From Salinibacterium sp. NK8237 (GTDB lineage Bacteria; Actinomycetota; Actinomycetes; Actinomycetales; Microbacteriaceae): a stretch of 64,000 nt of DNA. The notes beneath the pieces are model-generated. The model saw nothing but the letters and a program-made list of their open reading frames with translations, was not told the DNA's origin and searched no databases. The stretch spans positions 1,984,001 to 2,048,000 of the forward strand of contig NZ_JADYWE010000001.1 of NCBI RefSeq assembly GCF_015864955.1, given 5' to 3'. Shown here piece after piece: positions 42,367 through 50,544 of this stretch (position 1 is its first letter; each line of letters begins with the position of its first letter). The position numbers and the translations under genes are program-made.

Positions 42367-43143
42367 TCAGTGGCGATCTTCGAGCAGTCGCGAGATTTCG
42401 GCTGCACCCTCGACAACGAGGTCTCGAATGGCGCGACGCTTCTTCTCGTCGTTGCGGTAGATCGGCGCAGCACAACCGAGGGCTCCGATGGTTTCGCCTC
42501 GAACACGGATGGCGGCAGAGATGCCCCAGATTCCCTCGTCGACCTCTTCGAAGCTTTCGGTCCAGCCAGTCTGGCGGACGGTATCAAGGGCTTCTTCGGT
42601 GAGGTGACCGTTGCTGCGCACGGAAGGATCGAGCTGCCCGATGTAGGCCTCGCGCTCGTCTTTGGGCATGCCTGCCAGAAGTACGCGGGCGAGGGAGCCG
42701 GTGTGCAGCGTCATTGCTTGACCTGGTTCAAATTGCAGCCGAACCGGCTTGCGGGATTCAACGCGGTCGACAGTAAAGACCCGCCAGCCGCCGCGGCGGG
42801 CAACGAGCACGGTCTCATCGATTTCATCACGCAGACGGTTGAGCACCGGGCCGGCGGCCTCGGCCAGGGGAAGGCCAGCCGCAGTCGCTGCTCCGGCGAG
42901 GGAGGCGGCGCGGTCGGTCACGCGATACGCGTTTCCCGGTGCGGCATCGACGAGGCCCACTTCGCGAAGCAGCGCGATGTAGCGGTAGACCATGGAGCTG
43001 CTCATGCTCAATTGGGTCGAAAGCTCAGCGACAGTCCACAGCGGTTTGTTGGGGTTGAAACTCAGCAGCACCGACAGCAAGCGGCGGCCACTTTCGGCTC
43101 CCGTGACGCGCGCGCTGGTGGTGGAATTCGTGTTCGTCGGCAT
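42367..43143 (-). CDS. IclR family transcriptional regulator
   Basis: The 258-residue product has an N-terminal winged HTH (KPLWTVAELSTQLSMSSSMVYRYIALLREVGLVD) and a C-terminal GAF-like ligand domain (VLVARRGGWRVFTVDRV, GIWGISAAIRVRGETIGALGCAAP). IclR regulators bind small carboxylates or aromatic metabolites and control divergent catabolic genes. It sits between the operon and the PrpB-type gene and is the likely local regulator of the island; palindromes shared by three promoters support this. Confidence 0.9.
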   Translation of the reverse strand: MPTNTNSTTSARVTGAESGRRLLSVLLSFNPNKPLWTVAELSTQLSMSSSMVYRYIALLREVGLVDAAPGNAYRVTDRAASLAGAATAAGLPLAEAAGPVLNRLRDEIDETVLVARRGGWRVFTVDRVESRKPVRLQFEPGQAMTLHTGSLARVLLAGMPKDEREAYIGQLDPSVRSNGHLTEEALDTVRQTGWTESFEEVDEGIWGISAAIRVRGETIGALGCAAPIYRNDEKKRRAIRDLVVEGAAEISRLLEDRH

Positions 43144-43156
43144 CCCTCGATATTAC

Positions 43157-43167
43157 CATTATGCAAA
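43157..43167. promoter_or_regulatory. Partial IclR motif copy facing iclR
   Basis: On the minus strand this reads TTTGCATAATG, identical over 11 bases to the left half of copy A. It suggests an autoregulatory half-site for iclR. Confidence 0.4.
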
Positions 43168-43174
43168 ACAATAA

Positions 43175-43191
43175 TTCGCACTATATGAGAA
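43175..43191. promoter_or_regulatory. Putative IclR operator copy C
   Basis: TTCGCACTATATGAGAA is the most symmetrical copy of TTYNCA-N5-TGNRAA, 11 bp before the PrpB-type ATG and between the divergent iclR and lyase genes. Confidence 0.65.
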
Positions 43192-43201
43192 GCGAGGATT
43201 A

Positions 43202-44089
43202 ATGTTGTACTCCGACGTGACACCCAAATCAAAGCGCCGCCGTCTTCGAAAGAGCCTCGACGCTGGTGGGCTCAGCATCATGCCCGGAGCTTTCAACGCC
43301 CTGAGCGCTCAACTCATCCAACAGGCTGGTGCCGACGGTGTCTATATCTCTGGCCACATGATTGCTGCGGATCTCGGCTTGCCCGACATCGGTCTCACCA
43401 CCGCCACCGAGGTTGCGCAGCGGGCGCATCAGATCGCCCGCATGGTCGGCATTCCCTCGATCGTGGATGCCGACACCGGCTTCGGCGAACCAGCGAATGC
43501 GGCCCGCACGATTCAATCACTCGAGGATGCCGGAGTTGCCGGGTGCCACATCGAGGACCAGATCAACCCCAAACGGTGCGGCCACTCGGCCGGGATCGAG
43601 GTTGTAGACGAGGAGGCCAGCATCCGCCGCATCCGTGCCGCCGTCGCCGGCCGTCGTCGTAAGGACTTCGTGATCATTGCGCGCACCGATGCCCGTGCCG
43701 CGATCGGGTTGGATGCCGCTATCGAGCGCGCCAACGCCTTTGTCGCTGCTGGCGCCGACGTCGTGTTCCCCGAGGCGCTTCGAGGGCCAGACGAGTACGC
43801 GCGCTTTCGGCAGGCGATCGACGTGCCCCTCATGCTCAATCTCAATGAGTTCGGCGGACGGCCGCCCCTCACACAGACCGAAGCGCGCGACCTTGGTTAC
43901 CAGCTCGCCGTGTACCCGATGACGCTCATGCGTCTAGCAATGGGTGCGACTGCCCGGGGGCTGCGCCACATTCTTGACGAAGGCTCTCAAACCGGCGTGA
44001 TGGATGACATGCAGACGAAAGACGAACTGTACGACACGCTCGACTACGAGGGTTACGCTCGTTTCGATCAGAGCATTCTCGGCGCGTAG
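43202..44089 (+). CDS. Isocitrate lyase/PEP mutase family lyase (PrpB-like)
   Basis: The 295-residue TIM barrel has GGLSIMPGAFNALSAQLIQQ, DADTGFGEPANAARTI (metal-binding acid loop) and the KRCGH motif with catalytic Cys126, as in 2-methylisocitrate lyase and 2,3-dimethylmalate lyase. It would cleave a substituted malate into pyruvate (or glyoxylate) plus a short acid. It is divergent from IclR. Together with the LeuC-like hydratase it recalls the dimethylmaleate hydratase/lyase end of anaerobic nicotinate breakdown, though the substrate here is unproven. Confidence 0.85.
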   Translation: MLYSDVTPKSKRRRLRKSLDAGGLSIMPGAFNALSAQLIQQAGADGVYISGHMIAADLGLPDIGLTTATEVAQRAHQIARMVGIPSIVDADTGFGEPANAARTIQSLEDAGVAGCHIEDQINPKRCGHSAGIEVVDEEASIRRIRAAVAGRRRKDFVIIARTDARAAIGLDAAIERANAFVAAGADVVFPEALRGPDEYARFRQAIDVPLMLNLNEFGGRPPLTQTEARDLGYQLAVYPMTLMRLAMGATARGLRHILDEGSQTGVMDDMQTKDELYDTLDYEGYARFDQSILGA

Positions 44090-44121
44090 CCGCGAGCGGA
44101 AGCGGCCGCGGGCGACGGCTA
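44087..44121. terminator. Bidirectional terminator-like repeat between lyase and rhaB
   Basis: TAGCCG at 44087-44092 pairs with CGGCTA at 44116-44121, enclosing a GC-rich CCGC/GCGG hairpin, in the 33-bp gap between the two convergent genes. The lyase stop codon lies in the left arm. Confidence 0.4.
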
Positions 44122-44122
44122 A

Positions 44123-45520
44123 CTACCGCGAGCGCGGCAAGTAGCGCTTGGGCGAGAACGCTGTCGTCACGAGACGCCGCAAGCTCTCCAGCGAGCCCTC
44201 GACAAAGCCTTGAGCCCGCGCCTGAACGAGCACGTTGCCAATCGCCGTGGCTTCCACGGGGCCGGCGAGCACCGGCATTCCACTGCGGTCCGCGATCAGC
44301 TGGCAGAGCAACTCGTTCTGCGAGCCACCGCCGACGATATGGATGACCGACACCGACTTTCCGGAGAGGTCTGAGGCCGTGTGAACGGCATCCACGAAAG
44401 CAACGCTGAGGCTTTCGATGATGCTGCGCACAAACTCGACGCGCGACTGGGGCGGAGCAACATCGTGTTCGGTGCACCAGGCGGCGATGCGTTCGGGCAT
44501 GCCGTCGGGCGCGAGAAAACTTGGGTCGTTCGCGTCGAAGATCGGCGCTGCCGTGGTGAGAGCGGATGCCGCAGCCAGCAGGTCGAGAAGGTCGACGCCG
44601 GCGTCATCCTTCTGCCAGTCGCGCACGCACTCGCTCAGCAACCACAGGCCCATGACGTTGTGCAGGTAGCGCACCCGCCCGTCGACGCCGCCCTCGTTGG
44701 TGAAGTTGGCGGCACGGCTGGCCTCGGTGAGCACGGGGGAGTTCAGCTCGACGCCGACGAGCCCCCACGTGCCGCAGGAGATATACGCGAAGTCGTCGTT
44801 CGTTGCCGGAACCGCGACGACAGCGGATGCCGTGTCGTGCGATCCAACAGCGACCACGTCGGCACGAATGCCGAGCTCGTCGCGCACCGGCCCGAGGTGG
44901 GTGCCAGGGGTAACCAGCTCGGGGAAGAGGCTGCGGGAGAATCCGAGTTTCTCGATGAGCGCGTCATCCCACTGGCCGGTCGCAATGTTGAGCAGTCCCG
45001 TGGTCGATGCATTGGTCTGTTCGGCAACCTGACGCCCGGTCAACCAGTAGTTGATGAGGTCGGGCACGAGCAGGAAGCCGTCCGCGTCGGCAAGGTTCTG
45101 CTCAGTCGCGAATTGGTAGAGCGTATTAAAGGGAAGAAACTGGAGCCCGTTCGACGCATACAGCTCAGCGTGATCGGCAATCGCGTGCACCCGCTCCACG
45201 CCGGCCGCGGTGCGGTCGTCGCGGTAATGGAACGGGGGCGCAACCATCTGCCCGCCCGCCATCAAAGCGTAGTCGACCGCCCACGAGTCAACGCCGATGC
45301 TCGACAACTGCGGCTCTTCACGAACCGCAGCCGCCAAACCGGCGAGAACGCTCGAGTAGAGCGCATCAATGTCCCAGTGCAAGCCATCGGCGCGGCGAAC
45401 TGGCCCGTTGGGAAAACGTGCCACGGGACGAACCGTGAGCTCGTTGTGACCCACGTGGCCGAGCATGACTCGGCCACTGGTCGCCCCCAGATCGACCGCG
45501 GCGACAACTTTCGCGTTCAT
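44123..45520 (-). CDS. rhaB: L-rhamnulokinase
   Basis: The 465-residue FGGY-type kinase opens with VVAAVDLGATSGRVMLG, contains SSIGVDSWAVDYALM and YISCGTWGLVGVE, and IHIVGGGSQNELLCQLIADRSG (ATP-binding). These segments match rhamnulokinase; it phosphorylates L-rhamnulose. It overlaps rhaEW by 4 bp and belongs to the rhaI-rhaEW-rhaB operon. Confidence 0.92.
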   Translation of the reverse strand: MNAKVVAAVDLGATSGRVMLGHVGHNELTVRPVARFPNGPVRRADGLHWDIDALYSSVLAGLAAAVREEPQLSSIGVDSWAVDYALMAGGQMVAPPFHYRDDRTAAGVERVHAIADHAELYASNGLQFLPFNTLYQFATEQNLADADGFLLVPDLINYWLTGRQVAEQTNASTTGLLNIATGQWDDALIEKLGFSRSLFPELVTPGTHLGPVRDELGIRADVVAVGSHDTASAVVAVPATNDDFAYISCGTWGLVGVELNSPVLTEASRAANFTNEGGVDGRVRYLHNVMGLWLLSECVRDWQKDDAGVDLLDLLAAASALTTAAPIFDANDPSFLAPDGMPERIAAWCTEHDVAPPQSRVEFVRSIIESLSVAFVDAVHTASDLSGKSVSVIHIVGGGSQNELLCQLIADRSGMPVLAGPVEATAIGNVLVQARAQGFVEGSLESLRRLVTTAFSPKRYLPRSR

Positions 45521-47553
45521 CGGAGGAAGGCCGCCGCAACGCCGGCATCAACGGGAATGTGAAGACCGGTGGTGTGGCTGAGGTCGGGGCCCGTGAGTAC
45601 CGACACCGCGTTCGCCACGTTCTCGGGCAGAACCTCACGCTTGAGGATCGTGCGCTGGGCGTAGAACTTGCCCAAGTCTTCTTCTTCAACGCCGTAGGTC
45701 TTGGCGCGGTTGGCGCCCCAGCCTGCCGCAAAGATTCCCGAACCGCGCACAACGCCATCGGGGTTGATGCCGTTGACCTTCACGCCGTGCTCGCCCAGCT
45801 CGACCGCGAGCAGTCGCACCTGGTGAGCCTGGTCAGCCTTCGTGGCCGAGTAGGCAATATTGTTGGGGCCAGCGAAGACCGAGTTCTTCGACGAGATGTA
45901 AATGACGTCGCCGCCCATGGCCTGCTCGATGAGCACCGGCGCGGTGGCCTTCGACACCAAGAACGAACCCTTGGCCATGATGTCGTGCTGGAAGTCCCAA
46001 TCCTGCTCGGTGGTCTCCAGCAGGGGCTTCGAGAGCGAAACGCCCGCATTGTTTACAACGATGTCGATGCCACCGAAGGCGAGTACGGCATCCTGCACCA
46101 TGCGCTCGATTGCAGCAGCGTCAGTCACGTTGACCTTGAGCCCGATCGCGACATCCGTGTTGCCAATTTCAGCGGCAGCGGCCTGAGCCTTCTCGAGGTC
46201 GAGGTCAGCAATAACGACGCAGGCGCCGTCCGCTGCCAGACGAGTAGCGATGGCCTTGCCGATGCCGGATGCTGCGCCAGTCACGAGAGCGACGCGCGTC
46301 GCGTGCGACTTGGGCTTCGGCATCCGCTGCAGTTTGGCTTCTTCGAGTGCCCAGTATTCGATGTTGAACTTCTCGGCATCGCTGATGGGAGCGTAGGTGG
46401 AAAGGGCTTCGGCGCCGCGCATCACGTTGATGGCGTTGACGTAGAACTCGCCTGCGACGCGGGCGGTCTGCTTGTTGGCGCCGTAGCTGAACATTCCGAC
46501 ACCGGGAACGAGAACGATGAGCGGGTCAGCGCCGCGGATCTCGGGGGAGTCGTCGGTGGCGTGCTTGTCGTAGTACGTGGTGTAGTCCTTGCGGTACTCC
46601 TCGTGGAGTTCCTTCAGGCGCTCGATGCTCTTCTCGATCGAGGCGTTCGCAGGCAGGTCGAGCAGCAGCGGCTTTACCTTGGTGCGCAAGAAGTGGTCGG
46701 GGCAGCTCGTGCCGAGAGCCGCAAGCTTCGGGGCGTTAGCGGAAGCCAGGAAGTCGAGAACGACGTCGGCGTCGGTGAAGTGACCGACCATGGGGCGATC
46801 GTGGCTAGCGATGCCGCGGATGGTGGCGGCGAGGGCAGCGGCCTTGGTGCGACGTTCCTCTTCGGGCAACGCGGCGTTCTTGGCGACGGTGCGACCGAAC
46901 GGGGCCTTCTTGCCCTTGGCGGCGATGTACTCTTCGGCAGTCTTAATGATCCAGAGGCTGTTCGCTTCGGCCTCATCGCTCGTGTCGCCCCACGCGGTGA
47001 TGCCGTGGCCGCCGAGGATGCAGCCGATGGCCTTCGGGTTCTTGGCCTTGATCTCGGCAATGTCGAGTCCGAGCTGGAAGCCAGGGCGACGCCAGTCAAC
47101 CCAGACAACCTTGTCGCCAAAAGCCTTCTTGGTGAGCTTCTTGCCGTCCTTGGCGGTCGCAATGGCGATACCGGAGTCGGGGTGCAAGTGGTCGACGTGC
47201 GCGGCATCGACGAGGCCGTGCATGGCGGTGTCGATGGATGGCGCGGCGCCACCCTTGCCGTGAAGCGTGTAGTCGAACGCGGCAACCATTTCGTCTTCGC
47301 GGTCGATGCCCGGGTAGACGTTCGTCATCGAACGCAGGCGGTCGAGGCGCAGCACGGCGAGGCCGGCTTCCTTTAGGGTGCCGAGGTCTCCGCCGGAGCC
47401 CTTCACCCACATCAGCTCGATGGGCTCGCCGGTAACGGGATCCGTTTCGGTGCCCTTTGCCGACGTGTTGCCGCCGGCGTAGTTGGTGACGCGCGGATCG
47501 GAACCGAGGCGGTTCGAGCGTGCGATGAGTTCAGCTGCAGTGGGGTTTGTCAT
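45517..47553 (-). CDS. rhaEW: Bifunctional rhamnulose-1-phosphate aldolase/lactaldehyde dehydrogenase (RhaEW)
   Basis: The 678-residue protein has an N-terminal class II aldolase domain (TNYAGGNTSAKG, HVDHLHPDSGIAIA with Zn-binding His residues, GGHGI) and a C-terminal short-chain dehydrogenase domain (TGAASGIGKAIATRL, YISSKNSVFAGPNNIAYSATK). The aldolase splits rhamnulose-1-phosphate into DHAP and L-lactaldehyde and the SDR oxidises the lactaldehyde. This fusion is typical of Gram-positive rhamnose loci. The dehydrogenase product would be lactate. Confidence 0.93.
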   Translation of the reverse strand: MTNPTAAELIARSNRLGSDPRVTNYAGGNTSAKGTETDPVTGEPIELMWVKGSGGDLGTLKEAGLAVLRLDRLRSMTNVYPGIDREDEMVAAFDYTLHGKGGAAPSIDTAMHGLVDAAHVDHLHPDSGIAIATAKDGKKLTKKAFGDKVVWVDWRRPGFQLGLDIAEIKAKNPKAIGCILGGHGITAWGDTSDEAEANSLWIIKTAEEYIAAKGKKAPFGRTVAKNAALPEEERRTKAAALAATIRGIASHDRPMVGHFTDADVVLDFLASANAPKLAALGTSCPDHFLRTKVKPLLLDLPANASIEKSIERLKELHEEYRKDYTTYYDKHATDDSPEIRGADPLIVLVPGVGMFSYGANKQTARVAGEFYVNAINVMRGAEALSTYAPISDAEKFNIEYWALEEAKLQRMPKPKSHATRVALVTGAASGIGKAIATRLAADGACVVIADLDLEKAQAAAAEIGNTDVAIGLKVNVTDAAAIERMVQDAVLAFGGIDIVVNNAGVSLSKPLLETTEQDWDFQHDIMAKGSFLVSKATAPVLIEQAMGGDVIYISSKNSVFAGPNNIAYSATKADQAHQVRLLAVELGEHGVKVNGINPDGVVRGSGIFAAGWGANRAKTYGVEEEDLGKFYAQRTILKREVLPENVANAVSVLTGPDLSHTTGLHIPVDAGVAAAFLR

Positions 47554-47621
47554 GAGAGGTCCTTGTCGTCAGAGGCGAGATTGAGCGGGGAGAGGATGAA
47601 TTCGTGTCTAAACCGCGAGGC

Positions 47622-48788
47622 TTAGGCACCCCATCCAGCCTGAACGCCACCGACGCGGTCTTCCGCGATCTTCTGCTGGTAACCAGAGGCCGCATAGGCG
47701 GCCATCGGGTCGGCAGGAAGGCCGCGCGACTCGCGCCAAGCGGCGAGGTCAGCACGTACGTCGGTGTAGAAGGCATCCATCATGATGGCGTTAGCGCCGA
47801 GAACGTCGCCCGCCTCTTGAGCTGCGGTGAGAGCATCCGAGTCGACGAGCAGTGCACGCGCCGTCATCTCTTGCACGTTGAGTACCGAGCGCATCTGACC
47901 GGGAATCTTGTCTTCGACGTTGTGGCACTGGTCGAGCATGAAAGCCACTCCGCTGTCGACGCCATAGCCGCCACCGCGCACAACTTCGTAGAGGATGCGG
48001 AACAGCTGGAACGGGTCCGCTGCGCCCACAATGAGGTCGTCATCGGCGTAGAAGCGCGAGTTGAAGTCGAACGAACCCAGCTTGCCGAGGCGCAGTAGCT
48101 GCATCACGATGAACTCAATGTTGGTGCCGGGAGCGTGGTGGCCGGTGTCGAGGCACACAAGGGCGCGCTCGCCGAGGGCCGCTACTTGGGCGTAGCTGGT
48201 TCCCCAGTCCGGAACATCCATGTGGTAAAAAGCGGGTTCGAAGAACTTGTACTCGAGCACCATGCGCTGTTCTTGCCCGAGGCGGGCGTAGATCTTCTCT
48301 AGCGAGTCTGCAAGACGATCCTGGCGACCGCGGATGTCGGCCTGGCCGGGGTAGTTGGAGCCGTCAGCGAGCCAAATCTTGAGGTCGCGAGACCCTGCCT
48401 GGTCCATGACGTCGATGCACTCGAAGTGGTGATCGATGGCCTTCTGGCGAATCGTGGGGTCGACGTTGGTAAGCGAGCCGAACTTGTAGTCGTCCTCTTG
48501 GAACGTGTTCGAGTTCACCGTTCCGAGGTCAACGCCGTGGTCTTGCGCGAAGGAGCGCAGGGCGCTGTAGTCGTCGACCTTGTCCCAGGGGATGTGGAGG
48601 GCGACGGTCGGAGACAGTGCCGTGTACTTGTTGACCTGGGCGGCATCCGCGATCTTCTCTTCCGGAGTGCGGGGAGTGCCGGGGGTTCCGAAGACTTTGA
48701 ATCGAGTGCCGGAGTTTCCGAAGGCCCATGAGGGGAGTTCGATGGCCTGCTCTTCGAGGCGGGCTGCGATTGAGCTGAAGCTGGTCAC
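47622..48788 (-). CDS. rhaI: L-rhamnose isomerase
   Basis: From a GTG at 48788 (AAAGGA upstream) the 388-residue TIM-barrel isomerase has metal and substrate ligands of the type: VLEYKFFEPAFYHMDVPDWG, ALVCLDTGHHAPGTNIEF and FDFNSRFYADDDLIVGAADP. It converts L-rhamnose to L-rhamnulose and is of the Pseudomonas stutzeri/Rhizobium-type (RhaI) branch, not E. coli RhaA. It starts the minus-strand operon; two LacI-type operators lie just upstream. Confidence 0.93.
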   Translation of the reverse strand: MTSFSSIAARLEEQAIELPSWAFGNSGTRFKVFGTPGTPRTPEEKIADAAQVNKYTALSPTVALHIPWDKVDDYSALRSFAQDHGVDLGTVNSNTFQEDDYKFGSLTNVDPTIRQKAIDHHFECIDVMDQAGSRDLKIWLADGSNYPGQADIRGRQDRLADSLEKIYARLGQEQRMVLEYKFFEPAFYHMDVPDWGTSYAQVAALGERALVCLDTGHHAPGTNIEFIVMQLLRLGKLGSFDFNSRFYADDDLIVGAADPFQLFRILYEVVRGGGYGVDSGVAFMLDQCHNVEDKIPGQMRSVLNVQEMTARALLVDSDALTAAQEAGDVLGANAIMMDAFYTDVRADLAAWRESRGLPADPMAAYAASGYQQKIAEDRVGGVQAGWGA

Positions 48789-48867
48789 TGCTGGTCCTTT
48801 GTTCTTGCGAAGCGATGACGGGCACACTCAGGCAGTGAGTGGCTGTGTCTCACTCATCAACTCTTCA

Positions 48868-48881
48868 TTGAATCGTTTTAA
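48868..48881. promoter_or_regulatory. Rhamnose LacI operator 1 (upstream of rhaI)
   Basis: TTGAATCGTTTTAA contains the TGAATCGTTT core also found at two other sites. It lies 80 bp upstream of rhaI. Confidence 0.6.
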
Positions 48882-48946
48882 CTGTTCGGATCGAGAATAA
48901 GGTCTTCTGTGGGTTTTCGTCAAGGTGGCGAGATTCCGTGCCACTA

Positions 48947-48959
48947 TTGAACGATTCAA
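48947..48959. promoter_or_regulatory. Rhamnose LacI operator 2 (upstream of lacI)
   Basis: TTGAACGATTCAA is an odd palindrome; its complement starts TTGAATCGTT, matching site 1. It lies 38 bp upstream of the lacI ATG at 48998 and probably mediates autorepression. Confidence 0.6.
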
Positions 48960-48997
48960 AAAACGAGTCAGCGATGCGGCTGAGGAAGCGGGATTGC

Positions 48998-50020
48998 ATG
49001 AGCGGGGTCAGTGTCAAGGATGTCGCCCGGCACGCGGGAGTGTCTGTCGGCACCGTCTCCAATGTGATGAATCACCCCGCGAAAGTTGCACCGGCCACGG
49101 TCACGAAAGTTCAGCAGGCGATTGAAGAGCTCGGCTTCGTTCGCAACGACGCCGCCCGCCAGCTGCGGGACGGCCACAGCAAAACCATCGGCCTCGTCGT
49201 TCTCGACGTGCGCAACCCGTTCTTCACGGATGTCGCCCGCGGCGCAGAAACCCGGGCCAGCCAAGAAGGCCTTTCGGTCATCCTCGGCAACAGTGACGAA
49301 GACCCGGCACGCGAACAGGCCTATCTCGAACTCTTTGAACAGCAGCGCTCTCATGGTGTGCTGATCTCGCCGATTGGTGACATCAGCGTGCGCCTCAGGG
49401 CGTTGCGGGCGCGCGGCATCCCCGCGGTGCTCGTCGACCGGGCAAGTCCCGATCGAACCTTTAGTTCAGTCACAGTGGATGACGTAGCCGGTGGGCGCCT
49501 GGCGGTCGAGCACTTGATCGCCGAGGGGCGCACGCGCATTGTGTTTGTCGGCGGGCCGCTCTCGATTCGCCAAGTCGCAGACAGACTCGAAGGGGCGCAA
49601 CTCGCAGCGCAGGCACAGGCGGGGGTTTCGCTAGAGGTTGTCACCCTCGACTCGCTCAGCGTCATCGCCGGGCGCAAGGCCGGCACAGCCATTGCGGCAC
49701 GTTCTGAACTGCCCGATGCCATCTTTGCGGCGAACGACTTGGTCGCCATGGGAGTGCTGCAGGCGCTCATGCTTCAGGGCTCAAACGTTCGAGTTCCCGA
49801 GGACATCGCGCTCATTGGCTATGACGACATCGATTTCGCCTCGGCAGCGGTCGTCCCGTTGTCGTCGATCCGTCAGCCGGCTGGTTTGATCGGGCATACT
49901 GCGCTTGAGATCCTGCTTGAAGAGGTCGCTGACCCTGAGGCCGCGCCCCGCCACGTCGAGTTTCAACCGGAACTCGTCGTGCGTCGCTCTACTTCGGCCA
50001 GCGCCGTCGATGCGGTCTAG
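48998..50020 (+). CDS. LacI family transcriptional regulator of the rhamnose locus
   Basis: From the ATG at 48998 (GAGGAAGCGGG upstream) the 340-residue product starts MSGVSVKDVARHAGVSVGTVSNV, with LacI HTH and hinge (KVQQAIEELGFVRNDAARQLR) and a periplasmic-binding-like domain with VDDVAGGRLAVEHLIAEGR and IALIGYDDIDFASAAVVPLSS. It sits between the rha catabolic and transport operons and is the obvious repressor, relieved by rhamnose or rhamnulose. Its stop overlaps that of rhaM tail to tail (CTAG). Confidence 0.9.
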   Translation: MSGVSVKDVARHAGVSVGTVSNVMNHPAKVAPATVTKVQQAIEELGFVRNDAARQLRDGHSKTIGLVVLDVRNPFFTDVARGAETRASQEGLSVILGNSDEDPAREQAYLELFEQQRSHGVLISPIGDISVRLRALRARGIPAVLVDRASPDRTFSSVTVDDVAGGRLAVEHLIAEGRTRIVFVGGPLSIRQVADRLEGAQLAAQAQAGVSLEVVTLDSLSVIAGRKAGTAIAARSELPDAIFAANDLVAMGVLQALMLQGSNVRVPEDIALIGYDDIDFASAAVVPLSSIRQPAGLIGHTALEILLEEVADPEAAPRHVEFQPELVVRRSTSASAVDAV

Positions 50021-50355
50021 CGAGCGGCAGCGAGCTGGTCTTCGAGGTTGAAGACCTCGGGGAGCGTCATCGCTGCCTGATCTGGTCGACCGTCGAGGGA
50101 AACAAAGAATTCGGCCATCTCGGCCTCCCACTCGGCGGCGACCTCGCTGCGATCGAGGTACTGCTGCGATGCTTCCACTGAGTCGGTTTCGTAGTAGCCG
50201 ATGAGCATTCCGTCTGGCCGAACGAAGAGCGAGTAGTTGCGGCGTCCGGATGCGGCGATGACCTCGAGCATTCGCGGCCAGACCGCAGTGTGGCGCTCGA
50301 GATACTCGTCGAGGCGTTCTGGCCGGACCTGCAATTGGAAGCACACGCGAGTCAT
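50017..50355 (-). CDS. rhaM: L-rhamnose mutarotase
   Basis: The 112-residue protein (MTRVCFQLQVRPERLDEYLE, then R21-H22 and AVWP) matches the RhaM/YiiL mutarotase family with conserved His22 near the active site and YYETDSVEASQQYLDRS. It interconverts alpha and beta L-rhamnose so that transport and isomerase substrates stay available. Divergent from the rhaT operon; convergent with the lacI gene. Confidence 0.9.
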   Translation of the reverse strand: MTRVCFQLQVRPERLDEYLERHTAVWPRMLEVIAASGRRNYSLFVRPDGMLIGYYETDSVEASQQYLDRSEVAAEWEAEMAEFFVSLDGRPDQAAMTLPEVFNLEDQLAAAR

Positions 50356-50497
50356 TTCGCTCCTGAGTTAAGTGGTTGGGGTCGGGTGGTGCGGTCGGAA
50401 TGGCAGCAGTTTGCACGTTTCTGGTCACAGAGTATGCCCAATTCGAGGGCTGGACTTGACGGGGACCATAATCGCCACCTATCGTTTCTGAACAGCA

Positions 50498-50511
50498 GTG
50501 AATCGTTTCAC
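50498..50511. promoter_or_regulatory. Rhamnose LacI operator 3 (upstream of the importer)
   Basis: GTGAATCGTTTCAC, with AGTGAA/TTCACT flanks, is the best palindrome of the three TGAATCGTTTCA-type sites. It lies 34 bp before the rhaT ATG and 142 bp from rhaM. Confidence 0.7.
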
Positions 50512-50544
50512 TTAAGCTCATCAATTACAACGAGGTAGACAACG

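Noticed and set aside
45559..47376. Plus-strand open frame of 605 codons opposite rhaEW
   Set aside because: Shadow of a well-defined bifunctional aldolase/dehydrogenase gene.
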